The notes under the pieces were generated by a model, which saw only the letters and a list, made by a program, of their open reading frames with translations, was not told the origin of the DNA and did no database searches. Positions 1 to 9,380 of a stretch of DNA of 64,000 nucleotides are shown here, one piece after another. Positions within the stretch are counted from its first letter, which is position 1. The number at the start of each line of letters is the position of its first letter. This DNA comes from Alloacidobacterium sp963823845 (lineage in GTDB: Bacteria > Acidobacteriota > Terriglobia > Terriglobales > Acidobacteriaceae): assembly GCA_963823845.1 (NCBI GenBank), contig CAWGND010000011.1:496001-560000 (forward strand). The letters run 5' to 3'. The translations under genes and the position numbers were made by a program.

Positions 1-1
1 G

Positions 2-1608
2 CGCAGCAAGGACGGCGTTCTGGAAATAAACTTGAATGCGGTCAATGCCGCGGAAAGCGACGGCAGTACGCGCTACTGCTTCACCGATACTACAGGGCGG
101 GAATCTCCCAACCTGCGCGTGAATCCGGGCGATTTGGTGATTATCCATTTGAAGAATGCAATGAGAGATCTGAACCACGCCGGCGCGGAGACCAAACACA
201 CCCACTCGCCATCTCAAATGGCCGGTAACTCGTGCACCAGCGGGGGGATGAGTCTTGTATCCACCAACCTGCACTTTCATGGATTGACCATTCCTCCGGT
301 CTGCCATCAGGACGACGTATTGAAGACATCGCTGCAGCCGGGCGATCCCCCCTTCGAGTATCGCTTTCGCATTCCCGACGATGAGCCGCCCGGTCTCTAC
401 TGGTACCACCCGCACATCCACGGATTCAGCAAGCAGCAGATGCTTGGCGGTGCGTCCGGGGCGCTAATCGTGGAGGGACTGGAGCGCGCGAAAAAGGAAG
501 TGGCGGGGCTGCCGGAGCGCGTGTTCATCATTCGCGACCAGGACCTGGTCAATCCGAATGCGCCACCATCGAAATCTGAGCCGACTGTGCCGAAATTCAT
601 GGTCGACCGCGACGGGGACTCAGCGAACAACGGTACCGGTTTCGGAAAGCCGGCGAAGGACCTCTCGATCAATTACGTGCCGGTGCCCTATCCGGATTAT
701 CCGCCCGCGGTGATTGAAATGAGGCCGGGAGAGCGGCAGCTATGGCGGGTGTTGAACGCATCGGCCATCACCTACCTGAATCTGGAGATCCTATTCCAGC
801 ATTCGCCACAGCCACTCAGCCTGGTTGCGATGGATGGAGTTCCGATGGGGTATGGGTTGGAGAATCAGGCGGTCGGGGAGCCGGCTAACTTGCAGACCCA
901 TCTGGGCATTCCGCCGGGAGCGCGGGTTGAATTTATCGTGCAGGGACCGGCGGCTGGTGAGACCGGCCTGCTTGTAACCCGGACCGTGGATACGGGACCG
1001 GGGGAGAAAACGACACCAACCGGATGCTTGCAAAGATTGTCGCCGCACCGGGTGCGCCCGAACCTCGCTCAAAGTTGCAGAGTTCACCGCAACCGCTTCC
1101 TCCGCCAACCCAAAAGTGGCTGGGTGATGTTGCGCCGGTACGCGTACGGCACTTGTACTTCTCAGAAAAGCTGGCCGATCCCAACGATCCTACGAGCGCA
1201 GTCGAGTTCTATCTGACCGTGGAAGGGCAGACGCCAAAGATGTTCGACATGAACTCCACTGTCCCGGACATTGTGGCTCAACAGGGAACGGTCGAGGACT
1301 GGATCATTGAAAACCGCTCCAATGAACTGCACGCGTTCCATATTCATCAGCTGCATTTTCTGCTGCTGGATTACCAGGGCCGTCCTGTAAACGAAAACTT
1401 TCTCCGGGACACGGTCAATGTACCGTACTTCACAGGCCGCCAACTCGGCTACCCCAGCATTCGCGTCCGGATCGATTTTCGTGATCCCAACCTAGTGGGA
1501 ACCTTTCCGTACCATTGCCACCTGCTCGAACACGAAGATAAGGGCATGATGGGAACCATCCGCGTTGAGGCCTCAACCTCTGCACCAGCCTCCCTTTCTA
1601 CACGGTGA
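2..1608 (+). CDS. Multicopper oxidase, 5' end outside window, frameshifted
   Basis: Secreted or periplasmic copper oxidase of the laccase/bilirubin-oxidase type, which oxidises a substrate and passes electrons to O2. The frame is open from the left edge, so the N-terminus is missing. All four copper-ligand motifs are visible: HFHG near base 273, HPHIHG near 408, the HxxHxH block HAFHIH near 1330 and HCHLLEH with the axial Met (KGMM) near 1515. The reading frame changes at a run of five G at 1000-1004: one more G gives GPGGENDTNRM and joins the two halves smoothly. I therefore read it as one gene with a one-base deletion, either a sequence error or a real lesion. Substrate cannot be told from the sequence. 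Confidence 0.85.
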
Positions 1609-1851
1609 GACATTCGCGGGAAAGCCTGGCTGATCCGTCGCTGCATGCCGATATATCGGGGCGGGTCAGGGCCGTGCGCCCGGCTAATTTTCCCTGACGA
1701 ATGGCCGTATGGTAGCCGCAAAGCAGATTTAGGTATCAGTAACCAATAATTCATTCTCTATTCACGTGGCGGACATGTCCCTGCAATTTATGCCGCCGTA
1801 TCCTCCTCAGGTTGGAGCTAAACGCCTCAACGCAAGCACCTAGGAGGAAGT

Positions 1852-3909
1852 ATGACTGTCTGGCAAGTCGCATCCACTGCCAAGCGAACATTGCGTGCGG
1901 GGCTGATATCCGCCGCGGTGTTCCAGTTCGCACTTGGCAATTCGTTCCTCGAGGCCCAGTCGCAAAATTCACGCGACAATGACACAAGCTCGCCAATCAA
2001 GCACGTGATCGTCATCGTCGGCGAAAATCGCAGCTTCGATCACGTCTTTGCAACCTATGTCCCAAAGAAGGGTCAGGCTGTCTGGAACCTTCTTTCAGGC
2101 GGAATCATAAAAGCGGACGGCACACCCGGCCCGAACTACTCCAGGGCTGAACAGTGGGCCGCCTTTGACGAGGCACCGGATGCGTTTACGCTGACCCCCG
2201 TCAAAACCACCTTTCCAGGAGATGTGCTTCCGGCTCCTCTCGTCGGTGGCGCCCAGGACTCGTACATAAAGAACGACAGCCTCACGCTGGCCATGCAGTC
2301 TGAGAATGGGCTCCCCGCAGACTACTATGGCTACCTGGTGACGGGCGGGACCGGGTTAACGGCGCAAACTCCCGATACACGTATCAAGAATGTGAACAAT
2401 CTTCCTCCGGGACCATTTCAATTAACGAACGGCGATCAATTTACCTACAACTCGTATGCTGCGAGCCCGGTACACCGCTTTTACCAGATGTGGCAGCAGC
2501 TAGATTGCGACGCCGCTTCAGCCTCGCCTAATAATCCTTCCGGCTGTCACAACAAGCTTTATTCCTGGGTGGAAGTCACTCAAGGCGCAGGTGATAACGG
2601 CCTGAAGCAACCGGCGAACTTCAGCATAGAATACTCGCCCAACGGCGTGACCACCGGCGAAGGTTCTACCGCCCTGGGCTTCTATAACGTCCAGAACGGC
2701 GATGCTCCTTACTTCAAGTGGCTGGCGGATAACTATGCCATGAGCGACAACTTCCACCAGTCGGTTAACGGTGGAACGGGCGCTAACCACATCATGTTGG
2801 GCCACGGTGACGCAATCTGGTTCAGTGATGGCAAGGGCTATGCGGCGGTTCCCCCGCACGGTGTCGTAACCAGCAAGACCACCGTTCTTGACGAAATCGA
2901 GAACCCGAATCCGGCTGACCATACCAACAACTGGTATACGGAGGATGGCTACGGCGGCGGATCTTTCGGCTCACCGGCTTTCGGCGGCGGATCTTACACC
3001 GAGTGCGCTGACACCGCGCAGCCTGGCGTTGCCCCGATCGTAAACTATTTGAAATCGCTGCGGACTCCAATCGATCCGCGCTGCGAAAAAGGTCACTACT
3101 ACCTTCTGAACAACTACAACCCGGGATACTTCGGAAACGGCAACAACGCCTTCACCGATACCAACTCGAACAACACCGTGTTTACTATCCCGCCGTCTTC
3201 TGTGCCCAGCATCGGTGACAAGCTGCTCGCCGCGAATATCTCCTGGAAGTACTACGGCGACCAGTGGAACAACTACGTGCCCGACCCGTACCAGCTCAAC
3301 TATGGCGCCATCGGCGCGAAGACCGACGAGTATTGCAACATCTGCAACCCCTTCCAGTACGACACCTCGATCATGGCTAACGCTGCTGTGCGTACGGCCC
3401 ACATCCAGGACACAGCCAATCTGTACAACGACATCAAGAATGGAACACTGCCGGCGGTTTCCATCGTCAAGCCCAGCGGACTTGTCGACGGTCACCCGGC
3501 TTCCTCCAAGCTGGATCTGTTCGAAGGCTTCACCAAGAAGATTGTGGATGCGGTCCAGGCCAATAAGACTCTGTGGAAGGACACCGCGATCTTCATCACC
3601 TTCGATGAAGGCGGCGGCTACTATGACTCCGGATATGTGCAACCGCTCGATTACTTCGGCGACGGTACGCGTATTCCTCTGATGGTGGTATCTCCTTGGA
3701 CGACACCGGGCCATATCTCACACGAATACGCCGACCATGTGTCGATCCTGAAATTCATCGAAAGGAACTGGGGTCTCGAACCGATCACGACTCGCAGCCG
3801 TGACAACTTCCCGAACCCAATCGCAACCCAAGAATGGCCGTACATACCGGTCAACAGCCCGGCAATCGACGATCTCTTCGGTCTGTTCAACTTCCCAAAT
3901 AATAATTAG
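1852..3909 (+). CDS. Secreted phosphoesterase (phospholipase C / acid phosphatase family)
   Basis: A 685-residue protein of the PF04185 phosphoesterase family, which hydrolyses phosphate esters such as phospholipids. The start is fixed by a strong AGGAGG 5 bases upstream. A signal-peptide-like stretch covers about residues 10-36 (ending near EAQSQ), so it is probably exported. The family's metal-binding signature ENRSFDHVF lies near residues 58-66, and the second conserved block TFDEGGGYYD near 583-592, followed by a DHVSILKFIE segment near 626. It stands alone: the upstream oxidase ends 240 bp earlier and a hairpin terminator follows. Phospholipase C, acid phosphatase and phosphonate-ester hydrolase activities cannot be separated by eye. 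Confidence 0.85.
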   Translation: MTVWQVASTAKRTLRAGLISAAVFQFALGNSFLEAQSQNSRDNDTSSPIKHVIVIVGENRSFDHVFATYVPKKGQAVWNLLSGGIIKADGTPGPNYSRAEQWAAFDEAPDAFTLTPVKTTFPGDVLPAPLVGGAQDSYIKNDSLTLAMQSENGLPADYYGYLVTGGTGLTAQTPDTRIKNVNNLPPGPFQLTNGDQFTYNSYAASPVHRFYQMWQQLDCDAASASPNNPSGCHNKLYSWVEVTQGAGDNGLKQPANFSIEYSPNGVTTGEGSTALGFYNVQNGDAPYFKWLADNYAMSDNFHQSVNGGTGANHIMLGHGDAIWFSDGKGYAAVPPHGVVTSKTTVLDEIENPNPADHTNNWYTEDGYGGGSFGSPAFGGGSYTECADTAQPGVAPIVNYLKSLRTPIDPRCEKGHYYLLNNYNPGYFGNGNNAFTDTNSNNTVFTIPPSSVPSIGDKLLAANISWKYYGDQWNNYVPDPYQLNYGAIGAKTDEYCNICNPFQYDTSIMANAAVRTAHIQDTANLYNDIKNGTLPAVSIVKPSGLVDGHPASSKLDLFEGFTKKIVDAVQANKTLWKDTAIFITFDEGGGYYDSGYVQPLDYFGDGTRIPLMVVSPWTTPGHISHEYADHVSILKFIERNWGLEPITTRSRDNFPNPIATQEWPYIPVNSPAIDDLFGLFNFPNNN

Positions 3910-3926
3910 CAGCACGCATCGATTCG

Positions 3927-3960
3927 TGGCCGGAGTTGAGATATCAGCTCCGGCCATTTT
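3927..3960 (+). terminator. Rho-independent terminator after phosphoesterase
   Basis: A perfect 9-bp stem, TGGCCGGAG (3927-3935) with CTCCGGCCA (3948-3956), is followed by TTTTCTTT. It sits 18 bp after the phosphoesterase stop and between convergent genes, so it ends the plus-strand transcript. Confidence 0.8.
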
Positions 3961-4008
3961 CTTTGCAGGGCGACTTCTGGGTGCTTGTGTCGCGAAGGAC
4001 CAGAGCGC

Positions 4009-5397
4009 TTACTTGCCCGACGACTGCGCTGACCATGGGGCAAGTTGATCCGTAATTTTAGACTTGTCCCCTACGACGACGATCGTCATTTGCTGCGGCT
4101 TCAGGTATTCGGAGGTCATCTTTTGAACGTCGCCGGGAGACACGGAGTTGACCTTGGCTACGTAGGTTTTCAGGTAATCCTCGCCGAGGCCCTGGAAGTC
4201 GACATACTGCAACTGGATAATGAGCGCGCCGCGGCTTGAATTCCGAATGACGAAGAGGCCTGAGAGATAGTTTTGAATCCCCTTCAGTTCCGGGCCAGGC
4301 GGAGGATCGGCCCTGAGGCGGTCGATTTCGCCGAAGATTTCCTTGATGGACGGGCCAGTGAATTGGGTGGTGACATCGGCGCTCTCTGCCCAGTAGGCGT
4401 CGTGATAGCGGGCCGAAATCTGGCTGCGCGGTGAGTAGGTATAGCCCTTCTGCTCACGGATATTGGCTGTGATGCGTGAATTGAAGGAGCCGCCGAGCAG
4501 GGCGTTGGTCACCTGCAGCGGAATCGCATCCGGACTATTGGGCGGAGCCACGGGCAGGCCAATGATCAGCGTGGATTGCGGCGCGCCGGGGCGGTCCGTC
4601 ACATCGAGGATGCGGCCTGAGTTTGGCGAGGGGACGTTCGGCTTCCATTCCGTTGCCCCTTTCGGCCAGCCGCTGAAGCTTTCCGCAATGGCCTTCTTCA
4701 CGGCTGCCGTATCAAATTTTCCCGCGACGTAGAGATGCGATCTTTCCGGGTTAAAATTCGCGGCGATGTACGTCTTCACATCCTCCAGCGTGATCGCCTT
4801 CACCTCCGCGTCGGTGGGCAGGACGACTGCATATGGATGGTCGCCGTAGAGGATCTTCCGGAAATGCATGTCCGCAATGGTCTGCGGGCGAGAGGTGCCC
4901 AACGCGATCTGGCGTAGCATGTCGTTCTTCATGCGGGGTAGCTCGGACTCAGGCAGGCGCGGATGCTGGAGAACATCCGAGAGCAGACGCACCGCATCGG
5001 GACCGAATTCGGAGAGGACATCGAGGGCCGCTGTGGTCTGGTCGTCGGATGCATTGAGATCGAGCGTGCTCCCCATGCGTGCCGCTTCGTCGGCGAGCTG
5101 CTCGGGGGTGAGCGTTGCGGTTCCTTCCTGGAGAAGGTGCACGGTGATGTCGGCGACGCCGCCGTGATTGGCTCCTTCGTTGATGCTGCCGGCGTTCACG
5201 GCAACGCTCACGGTGACCTTGGGAATGATGCCGTAGGGCACCAGCGTGACCTTCAGGCCATTGGGCAGCGTGTAGGTTTCGTGCGCGGGGACCGTGTATG
5301 CCCTGGCGACCGCGCCTTCGGGCGGCGTTCGCTTTTGCGCCAATGCGGTTGGGGCGGCAAGAGCAAGGATCAGAGTTGCGATGGTCACCTTGTTCAT
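4009..5397 (-). CDS. M16 family peptidase-like subunit lacking the zinc motif
   Basis: Secreted insulinase-family (M16) protein of 462 residues with a signal peptide (residues 1-20, ending ALAQ). The HxxEH zinc motif is absent: at the equivalent place, about residues 80-95, it reads GVADITVHLLQEGT. It does carry NIREQKGYTYS near residue 308, matching the Arg/Tyr substrate-binding region of M16B proteins. Its gene follows the zinc-containing subunit by 15 bp. In heterodimeric M16B peptidases one chain supplies the zinc site and the other the R/Y site, so this is inferred to be the non-catalytic partner. An AGGAGAGGAG ribosome site precedes the ATG. Confidence 0.85.
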   Translation of the reverse strand: MNKVTIATLILALAAPTALAQKRTPPEGAVARAYTVPAHETYTLPNGLKVTLVPYGIIPKVTVSVAVNAGSINEGANHGGVADITVHLLQEGTATLTPEQLADEAARMGSTLDLNASDDQTTAALDVLSEFGPDAVRLLSDVLQHPRLPESELPRMKNDMLRQIALGTSRPQTIADMHFRKILYGDHPYAVVLPTDAEVKAITLEDVKTYIAANFNPERSHLYVAGKFDTAAVKKAIAESFSGWPKGATEWKPNVPSPNSGRILDVTDRPGAPQSTLIIGLPVAPPNSPDAIPLQVTNALLGGSFNSRITANIREQKGYTYSPRSQISARYHDAYWAESADVTTQFTGPSIKEIFGEIDRLRADPPPGPELKGIQNYLSGLFVIRNSSRGALIIQLQYVDFQGLGEDYLKTYVAKVNSVSPGDVQKMTSEYLKPQQMTIVVVGDKSKITDQLAPWSAQSSGK

Positions 5398-5412
5398 CTG
5401 GGTTCTCCTCTC

Positions 5413-6828
5413 CTACTGGTTCTTCGCTGGCGCCGCGGCGGCGGCGTTTTTGGGCGCGGGTTGCACGATAACGACGGTCCGGTTGGTCGGCCGCAGATAC
5501 TCCTGCGCCGTTTTCTGGATGAGCTCGGGCGTCACCTGATCGAACTGCGGCACAAGGGAGTTTATGCGTGCCGGATCGTCGTCGAACAAGGCAAAGCTGG
5601 AGAGCAGATCCATGAGGCCAAAGCCGCCGAACTGCGTCATGGTGTCATACAGGCTGGACCGCGCCTTGACCCGGGAGCGGTCGAGCAGCTGCTTGTCGAC
5701 GGGTTTGGTGCGCAGCGGCTCGATGGCGGTATCCATGGCGGCGAGGACGGTATCGGCGCTGGTAGTGGGGTCATAGCGCACGTCGGCGACCAGCAGCATG
5801 GGGCCGTAGTAGTCGAACATGTTGCCGAGCAGGTTGATGCCGCCTTCGATGCCGTCGGTGAGGCCGCGCTTCTGGACCAGCTCCTTGTAGAGCAGGCTGT
5901 CGTTTCCTTCGATGAGCATCTGCTCGATGAGGCCCATAGCGTAGTATTCCGGCGTGTTGCGCTCGGGCATGTGGTAGCCGATGGCGAGGGCTGGACGCGG
6001 GGCGAGCGGGTCAGTTTTGGTGATGCGTTTTTCCGTTTCCTGGCTCGGCTCGGTGAGGTCGGGTTGTGGAGGCAGTTGCGAGGGCTTGATCGAAGCGAAA
6101 TATTTCTCTACGAATTTTTTCGCTTCGGCGGGGTCGAAGTCGCCGACGATGGTCAGCGCCGCGTTATCGGGCGCGTAGTAGGTGTCGAAGAACTTCTTGA
6201 CCTCGTCGAGCTTGGCAGCTTCGATATCGGTGAGGTCGCCGTAGAAGTTGTGGGCATTGTACCAGTTGGAGTTGGCTGCCATGGGCAGGTCAATCCAGGG
6301 AAAACCGCCATAGGGAGCGTTGAGGACGTTGACCTTTACTTCGTTGCCCACTACGCCCTGCTGGTTCTTGAGGTTGGCGTCGGTAACGGCGAGGCCACTC
6401 ATGCGGTCGGCTTCTGCCCAGAGGATGGTTTCGAGCTTGTTCGAAGGAACGACTTCGAAGTAGTTTGTGAAGTCAAAGCGCGTGGATCCATTCAGGATGC
6501 CGCCATTGCTCTGAATGAGCTTGATGAATTCCATCTTGCCGAGATTGGCCGATCCCTGGAACATCATGTGTTCGAAGAGATGCGCGAAGCCGGTGCGGTC
6601 ACGAGGCTCGATGCGGAAGCCGATGCGATAGTAGACGCCTACGCAGACGGTCGGCGCGGTGTGGTCCGGGGAAAGCACAACCCGCAGACCATTTGGCAGC
6701 TTGTAATATTCGACCGGCACATGGAATTCCTCCGCGGCTGGCGCCGCGATCGCAGGCAGCTCCAATATCAGCGCGATGAAGAACAGCAGGAATAGTGGCC
6801 GCACTCGTCTTGCTCGCTTCGTTTGCAT
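5413..6828 (-). CDS. M16 family zinc metallopeptidase, catalytic subunit
   Basis: Secreted M16B peptidase of 471 residues, first gene of a two-gene operon. N-terminal hydrophobic signal at residues 10-30. The inverted zinc motif HLFEH is at residues 83-87, with the downstream Glu ligand in the GNEVKVNVLNAPYG region near residue 155. The C-terminal half has the usual M16 fold but at the R/Y position reads KRGLTDGIEG, without the conserved Tyr found in the partner. Together the two chains have one complete active site, which supports a heterodimer that degrades peptides in the periplasm. A perfect AGGAGG lies 4 bases before the ATG. Family is certain, substrate unknown. Confidence 0.9.
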   Translation of the reverse strand: MQTKRARRVRPLFLLFFIALILELPAIAAPAAEEFHVPVEYYKLPNGLRVVLSPDHTAPTVCVGVYYRIGFRIEPRDRTGFAHLFEHMMFQGSANLGKMEFIKLIQSNGGILNGSTRFDFTNYFEVVPSNKLETILWAEADRMSGLAVTDANLKNQQGVVGNEVKVNVLNAPYGGFPWIDLPMAANSNWYNAHNFYGDLTDIEAAKLDEVKKFFDTYYAPDNAALTIVGDFDPAEAKKFVEKYFASIKPSQLPPQPDLTEPSQETEKRITKTDPLAPRPALAIGYHMPERNTPEYYAMGLIEQMLIEGNDSLLYKELVQKRGLTDGIEGGINLLGNMFDYYGPMLLVADVRYDPTTSADTVLAAMDTAIEPLRTKPVDKQLLDRSRVKARSSLYDTMTQFGGFGLMDLLSSFALFDDDPARINSLVPQFDQVTPELIQKTAQEYLRPTNRTVVIVQPAPKNAAAAAPAKNQ

Positions 6829-7076
6829 GGCTCCTCCTGGAAGATTTCTTCCTGGAAATTGAAGGTGATTGATTGCTTTTTCTTGAACTTCGTAAATGAT
6901 ACGGCGGTCAGAAACACTATACCTGCTCAGTCGAGGCAGAAAGGAATTTAATCAAGTCCAGTTGCCGGGCTTGGAAGACGAACTGAGAAACCGCAGATTC
7001 CCTTCGACAAGCCCAGGGCAGGCTCACGGCTCACCTTTCCCGCTATCAGAGTTCCGCCCGGAATGGCAACCGTTGA
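6829..7076. other. Intergenic region between divergent genes, contains a repeat
   Basis: This holds the promoter side of the M16 operon and, at 6993-7027, a sequence related to the dispersed intergenic repeat (GCAGATTCCCTTCGAC followed by CAGGGCAGGCT). No convincing gene was seen in it; the small open frames lack ribosome sites. Confidence 0.5.
6993..7027 (+). repeat. Diverged copy of dispersed intergenic repeat
   Basis: Begins GCAGATTCC and continues CTTCGACAAGCCCAGG. The first half matches the repeat copies at 13415 and 22521, while the second half has a different ending (CAGGGCAGGCT). It lies between two divergent genes. Confidence 0.4.
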
Positions 7077-7223
7077 ATGTTTCTCGCGACTGAAGAGCTT
7101 GTCGGCAAACCATCGACCGACCGGATCTTCGCTCTACTGGTCGAGATTCTTTACCTGTCAGGCGCAAAGGTTTGGACAGCGTGGCTGTGCGCGATGTTCT
7201 ATGGCTGCGAGGTGGTGCTATGA
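7077..7223 (+). CDS. Possible 48-residue membrane-associated small protein
   Basis: A short frame beginning MFLATEELVGKPSTDR, followed by a hydrophobic stretch (about residues 17-46, FALLVEILYLSGAKVW and on) and ending GCEVVL. Its stop codon overlaps the start of the next gene (ATGA at 7220-7223), the arrangement of translationally coupled genes. The composition is protein-like rather than random, but the ribosome site is weak (GGAATGG) and I do not recognise a family. It could be a leader or a small partner of the DoxX-like protein. Confidence 0.35.
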   Translation: MFLATEELVGKPSTDRIFALLVEILYLSGAKVWTAWLCAMFYGCEVVL

Positions 7224-8050
7224 GCGGGATAGCTATAGAAGACAATCGCGCAATCGACGCGTTGCTCAAATCGGGCCGGTTTTTGCTGGCCTTGCCCATG
7301 GTGATTTTCGGTGTACAGCACTTTGTGTTTGCCGGATTTGTGGCGATGATTGTGCCTCCGTGGATTCCATGGCATTTTTTCTGGGCTTATTTCGTGGGCA
7401 TTGCGCTGATTGCCGCGGGCGTGGCGATCATGGTGAGACGCGAGGCGTGGCTGGCGGGACTCCTGCTGGGGGCGATGATTCTTGCGTTCGTGATTCTGAT
7501 TCATTCGCGACTGCTGGCGCAGATGCCGGGCGATGCCTTTGCCATGAATCCGATTTTCGGGCCGCATCCGGGGCGGCTGAATAACGCATGCAAAGACCTG
7601 GGGCTGAGCGGGGCGGCGTTTCTGTTTGCGGGAACGCAGTCGGAGACGTGGAAGGTTTTCGGAAAAGACAAGGTGTTTACGCTGGGGCGGGTGCTGTTTG
7701 CGATTGCGGTTGCGGCTCTGGGGGCGCTGCACTTTGCTTATCCCGCGTTTGCGCCAGGCGTGCAGCCGATGTCGACGACGATCAAGTTTCCGCTGCCGGG
7801 GCAGCCGATGTGGTCGTACTTTACCGGAGTTGCATTTCTGGCGGCGGCGGTCGCGATCTTTTTAAACAGCAAGGTCCGGCTGGCGGCTACGTTGCTGGGG
7901 ATTTTGATTCTGCTTTTTGGGCTGATTGTTTGGGTACCCTGGCTGGCCGCGCATCCGCAGGATGTTGCCGGAGGGAATTATCTGAAAGACATGGGGCTCG
8001 CGGGCGGAGCTTTGCTTCTGGCTGGCGCACTTCCGAAGCGCGATGGATGA
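7220..8050 (+). CDS. DoxX-like integral membrane protein
   Basis: A 276-residue membrane protein with about seven hydrophobic segments (for example FLLALPMVIFGVQHFVFAGF, AYFVGIALIAAGVAIM, LAGLLLGAMILAFVIL, VLFAIAVAALGALHFAY, YFTGVAFLAAAVAIFL, LAATLLGILILLFGLI). The pattern looks like an internal duplication: GVQHFVFAGF then WAYFVGIALIAAG in the first half, LGALHFAYPAF then WSYFTGVAFLAAA in the second. This resembles DoxX/DUF4267-like membrane proteins. I chose the ATG at 7220 over an in-frame one at 7172 because GAGGTGGT lies just upstream and it overlaps the preceding small frame. Function unknown. Confidence 0.75.
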   Translation: MSGIAIEDNRAIDALLKSGRFLLALPMVIFGVQHFVFAGFVAMIVPPWIPWHFFWAYFVGIALIAAGVAIMVRREAWLAGLLLGAMILAFVILIHSRLLAQMPGDAFAMNPIFGPHPGRLNNACKDLGLSGAAFLFAGTQSETWKVFGKDKVFTLGRVLFAIAVAALGALHFAYPAFAPGVQPMSTTIKFPLPGQPMWSYFTGVAFLAAAVAIFLNSKVRLAATLLGILILLFGLIVWVPWLAAHPQDVAGGNYLKDMGLAGGALLLAGALPKRDG

Positions 8051-8125
8051 TCGGTCTGCATTCGTGACAGGAATTTGACAATTCTGACATAAAGGCGGAC
8101 ATCCAATGGGCAGGAGATATTACAC

Positions 8126-8434
8126 ATGGTGAAATATTCGATTTGGGCAGAAGTGCATGCCAAACCGGGCAAAGAAGCCGAGGTTGAGGCATTTTTGAAA
8201 TCGGCACAACCTTTGGCGGAACGGGAAGAAGGCACGTTGACCTGGTACGTGGTGCGAATTGGGCCGTCGAGCTTCGGTATCTTCGATACATTTGCCGATG
8301 AAGCCGGGCGCGATGCACATCTGAATGGTGAGATTGCGAAGGCGCTCTTCAGCGAGCAGACGAAGGCGCTGCTTGCGAAGGACCCGCAGGTGAACAAGAT
8401 CGATGTTCTGGCCGCGAAGGGTCCGGGGGCTTAG
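8126..8434 (+). CDS. Antibiotic biosynthesis monooxygenase (ABM) domain protein
   Basis: A 102-residue single-domain protein with the ferredoxin-like ABM fold: N-terminal strand MVKYSIWAEVHAKPGKEAEVEAF, the helix to residue 30, then EEGTLTWYVVRIGPSSFGIFDTFADEAGRDAHL. Members act as small cofactor-free monooxygenases, haem-binding proteins or unknown dimeric enzymes, and the sequence alone does not choose. It lies 75 bp downstream of the DoxX-like gene, a pairing consistent with quinone or redox detoxification. The start is preceded by GGAG about 12 bases upstream. Confidence 0.8.
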   Translation: MVKYSIWAEVHAKPGKEAEVEAFLKSAQPLAEREEGTLTWYVVRIGPSSFGIFDTFADEAGRDAHLNGEIAKALFSEQTKALLAKDPQVNKIDVLAAKGPGA

Positions 8435-8490
8435 GCTCCTTCTAAACTTGACTGCGATGCGCGCTGCTGAAAGACTGCTCCCACTGATTC

Positions 8491-9204
8491 ATGGCCTACT
8501 CAATCAAAGTGGAATATGCGGCGCATCGCAGGATTCGCGAGCGCAATACGCGGCTGTATCGGCTGGCGCACTGGCCGATCTGGATATGGGTTTTCTTTCT
8601 GGCTCCCGGGTGGCTTACGTTCGATCTGTTTGCCGCGGGCGGGAGTGTGCGGAATTTACTTTGGCTGGGCGCGGTGCTCATTGGCACTGGCATAGCCGCG
8701 TATCGCGGCAAGCTGCCGGGGGCTGAGCCTGCGCCTTATATTCTGCGCTTCGATGAGGACAGACCGAATCCGCTGTACCGCAAGGTTTGCTACACCTTCG
8801 CGTGGAATGCGGTGCTGAGCTTTGCACTGCTGAATCTGGCTGGGCTGGTGGATGCGGTTGTGAATCGGCGCTGGCACATGATGCAGATTTATCGGTACGG
8901 GTACTTCCCTCTTTGCGCTTTGATTCTGCTGCTGGGATTGTTTGGCGTGTTGCCGCGTGTGCGACGGTCGACCAAGGGCGAGGGCACGGAGCGCCGGTAT
9001 TTCTATGGCTCCGTCTGGGCGGTGACGCTGGCGCAGGCTGTTTTGCTGGTTCTCTGGAAGACTCTGCCTAAGACGCACTCAACTGACTTGGTGAAGTTGA
9101 CGGTTTATGTTCTGGTACTGGCTGGAGTTGGGTTAGCGGCTGTGCTTGGGTTACTGCCGCGCACCCGGCCGATTCTGCCTGGGGAGTTGATGGTAGCCGA
9201 TTAG
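8491..9204 (+). CDS. Hypothetical six-helix membrane protein
   Basis: A 237-residue protein with about six hydrophobic segments (LAHWPIWIWVFFLAPGWLTF, LLWLGAVLIGTGIAAY, AWNAVLSFALLNLAGLVDAV, FPLCALILLLGLFGVL, GSVWAVTLAQAVLLVLW, VYVLVLAGVGLAAVLGLL). The N-terminus is basic (HRRIRERNTRLYR), so it is probably cytoplasmic. No catalytic motif was seen and I do not recognise the family. It lies between the ABM gene and the ArsR operon on the same strand. Confidence 0.65.
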   Translation: MAYSIKVEYAAHRRIRERNTRLYRLAHWPIWIWVFFLAPGWLTFDLFAAGGSVRNLLWLGAVLIGTGIAAYRGKLPGAEPAPYILRFDEDRPNPLYRKVCYTFAWNAVLSFALLNLAGLVDAVVNRRWHMMQIYRYGYFPLCALILLLGLFGVLPRVRRSTKGEGTERRYFYGSVWAVTLAQAVLLVLWKTLPKTHSTDLVKLTVYVLVLAGVGLAAVLGLLPRTRPILPGELMVAD

Positions 9205-9218
9205 ACGGAGAGGGCAAA

Positions 9219-9314
9219 ATGAAGCGAGTGTTTCGTAGTCTGCTTATCGCATTTCTGATTGCCGAGTACACCGTTCCGCCGATTATTTTCCCGACAATTG
9301 AGGAGACGCCTTAG
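9219..9314 (+). CDS. Possible 31-residue single-helix peptide
   Basis: A short frame, MKRVFRSLLIAFLIAEYTVPP followed by IIFPTIEETP, starts 15 bp after the membrane-protein gene and has GGAGAGGG 5-12 bases before its ATG. Two N-terminal basic residues, one hydrophobic segment and an acidic tail resemble a small membrane peptide. No family is known to me, and it may be a chance frame. Confidence 0.35.
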   Translation: MKRVFRSLLIAFLIAEYTVPPIIFPTIEETP

Positions 9315-9366
9315 GAGACGAGCATCTCTCCTCGGTTGAGGAAGGCTTCTCGCCGTCTAAAAAGTT

Positions 9367-9378
9367 GGTACATGTACC
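9367..9378. promoter_or_regulatory. 12-bp palindrome upstream of ArsR-gene promoter
   Basis: GGTACATGTACC is a perfect palindrome ending 3 bp before the -35 box of the arsR-type gene. Its position fits a protein-binding site, but no regulator is proven. Confidence 0.4.
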
Positions 9379-9380
9379 CC

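Noticed and set aside
2971..3714. A 247-codon minus-strand open frame
   Set aside because: Lies within the phosphoesterase gene; Val/Asp/Arg shadow composition.
4963..6795. A 610-codon plus-strand open frame
   Set aside because: It is antisense to the two M16 genes, which have clear motifs and ribosome sites; its composition (strings of Val, Gly, Asp, Arg) is that of a shadow frame.
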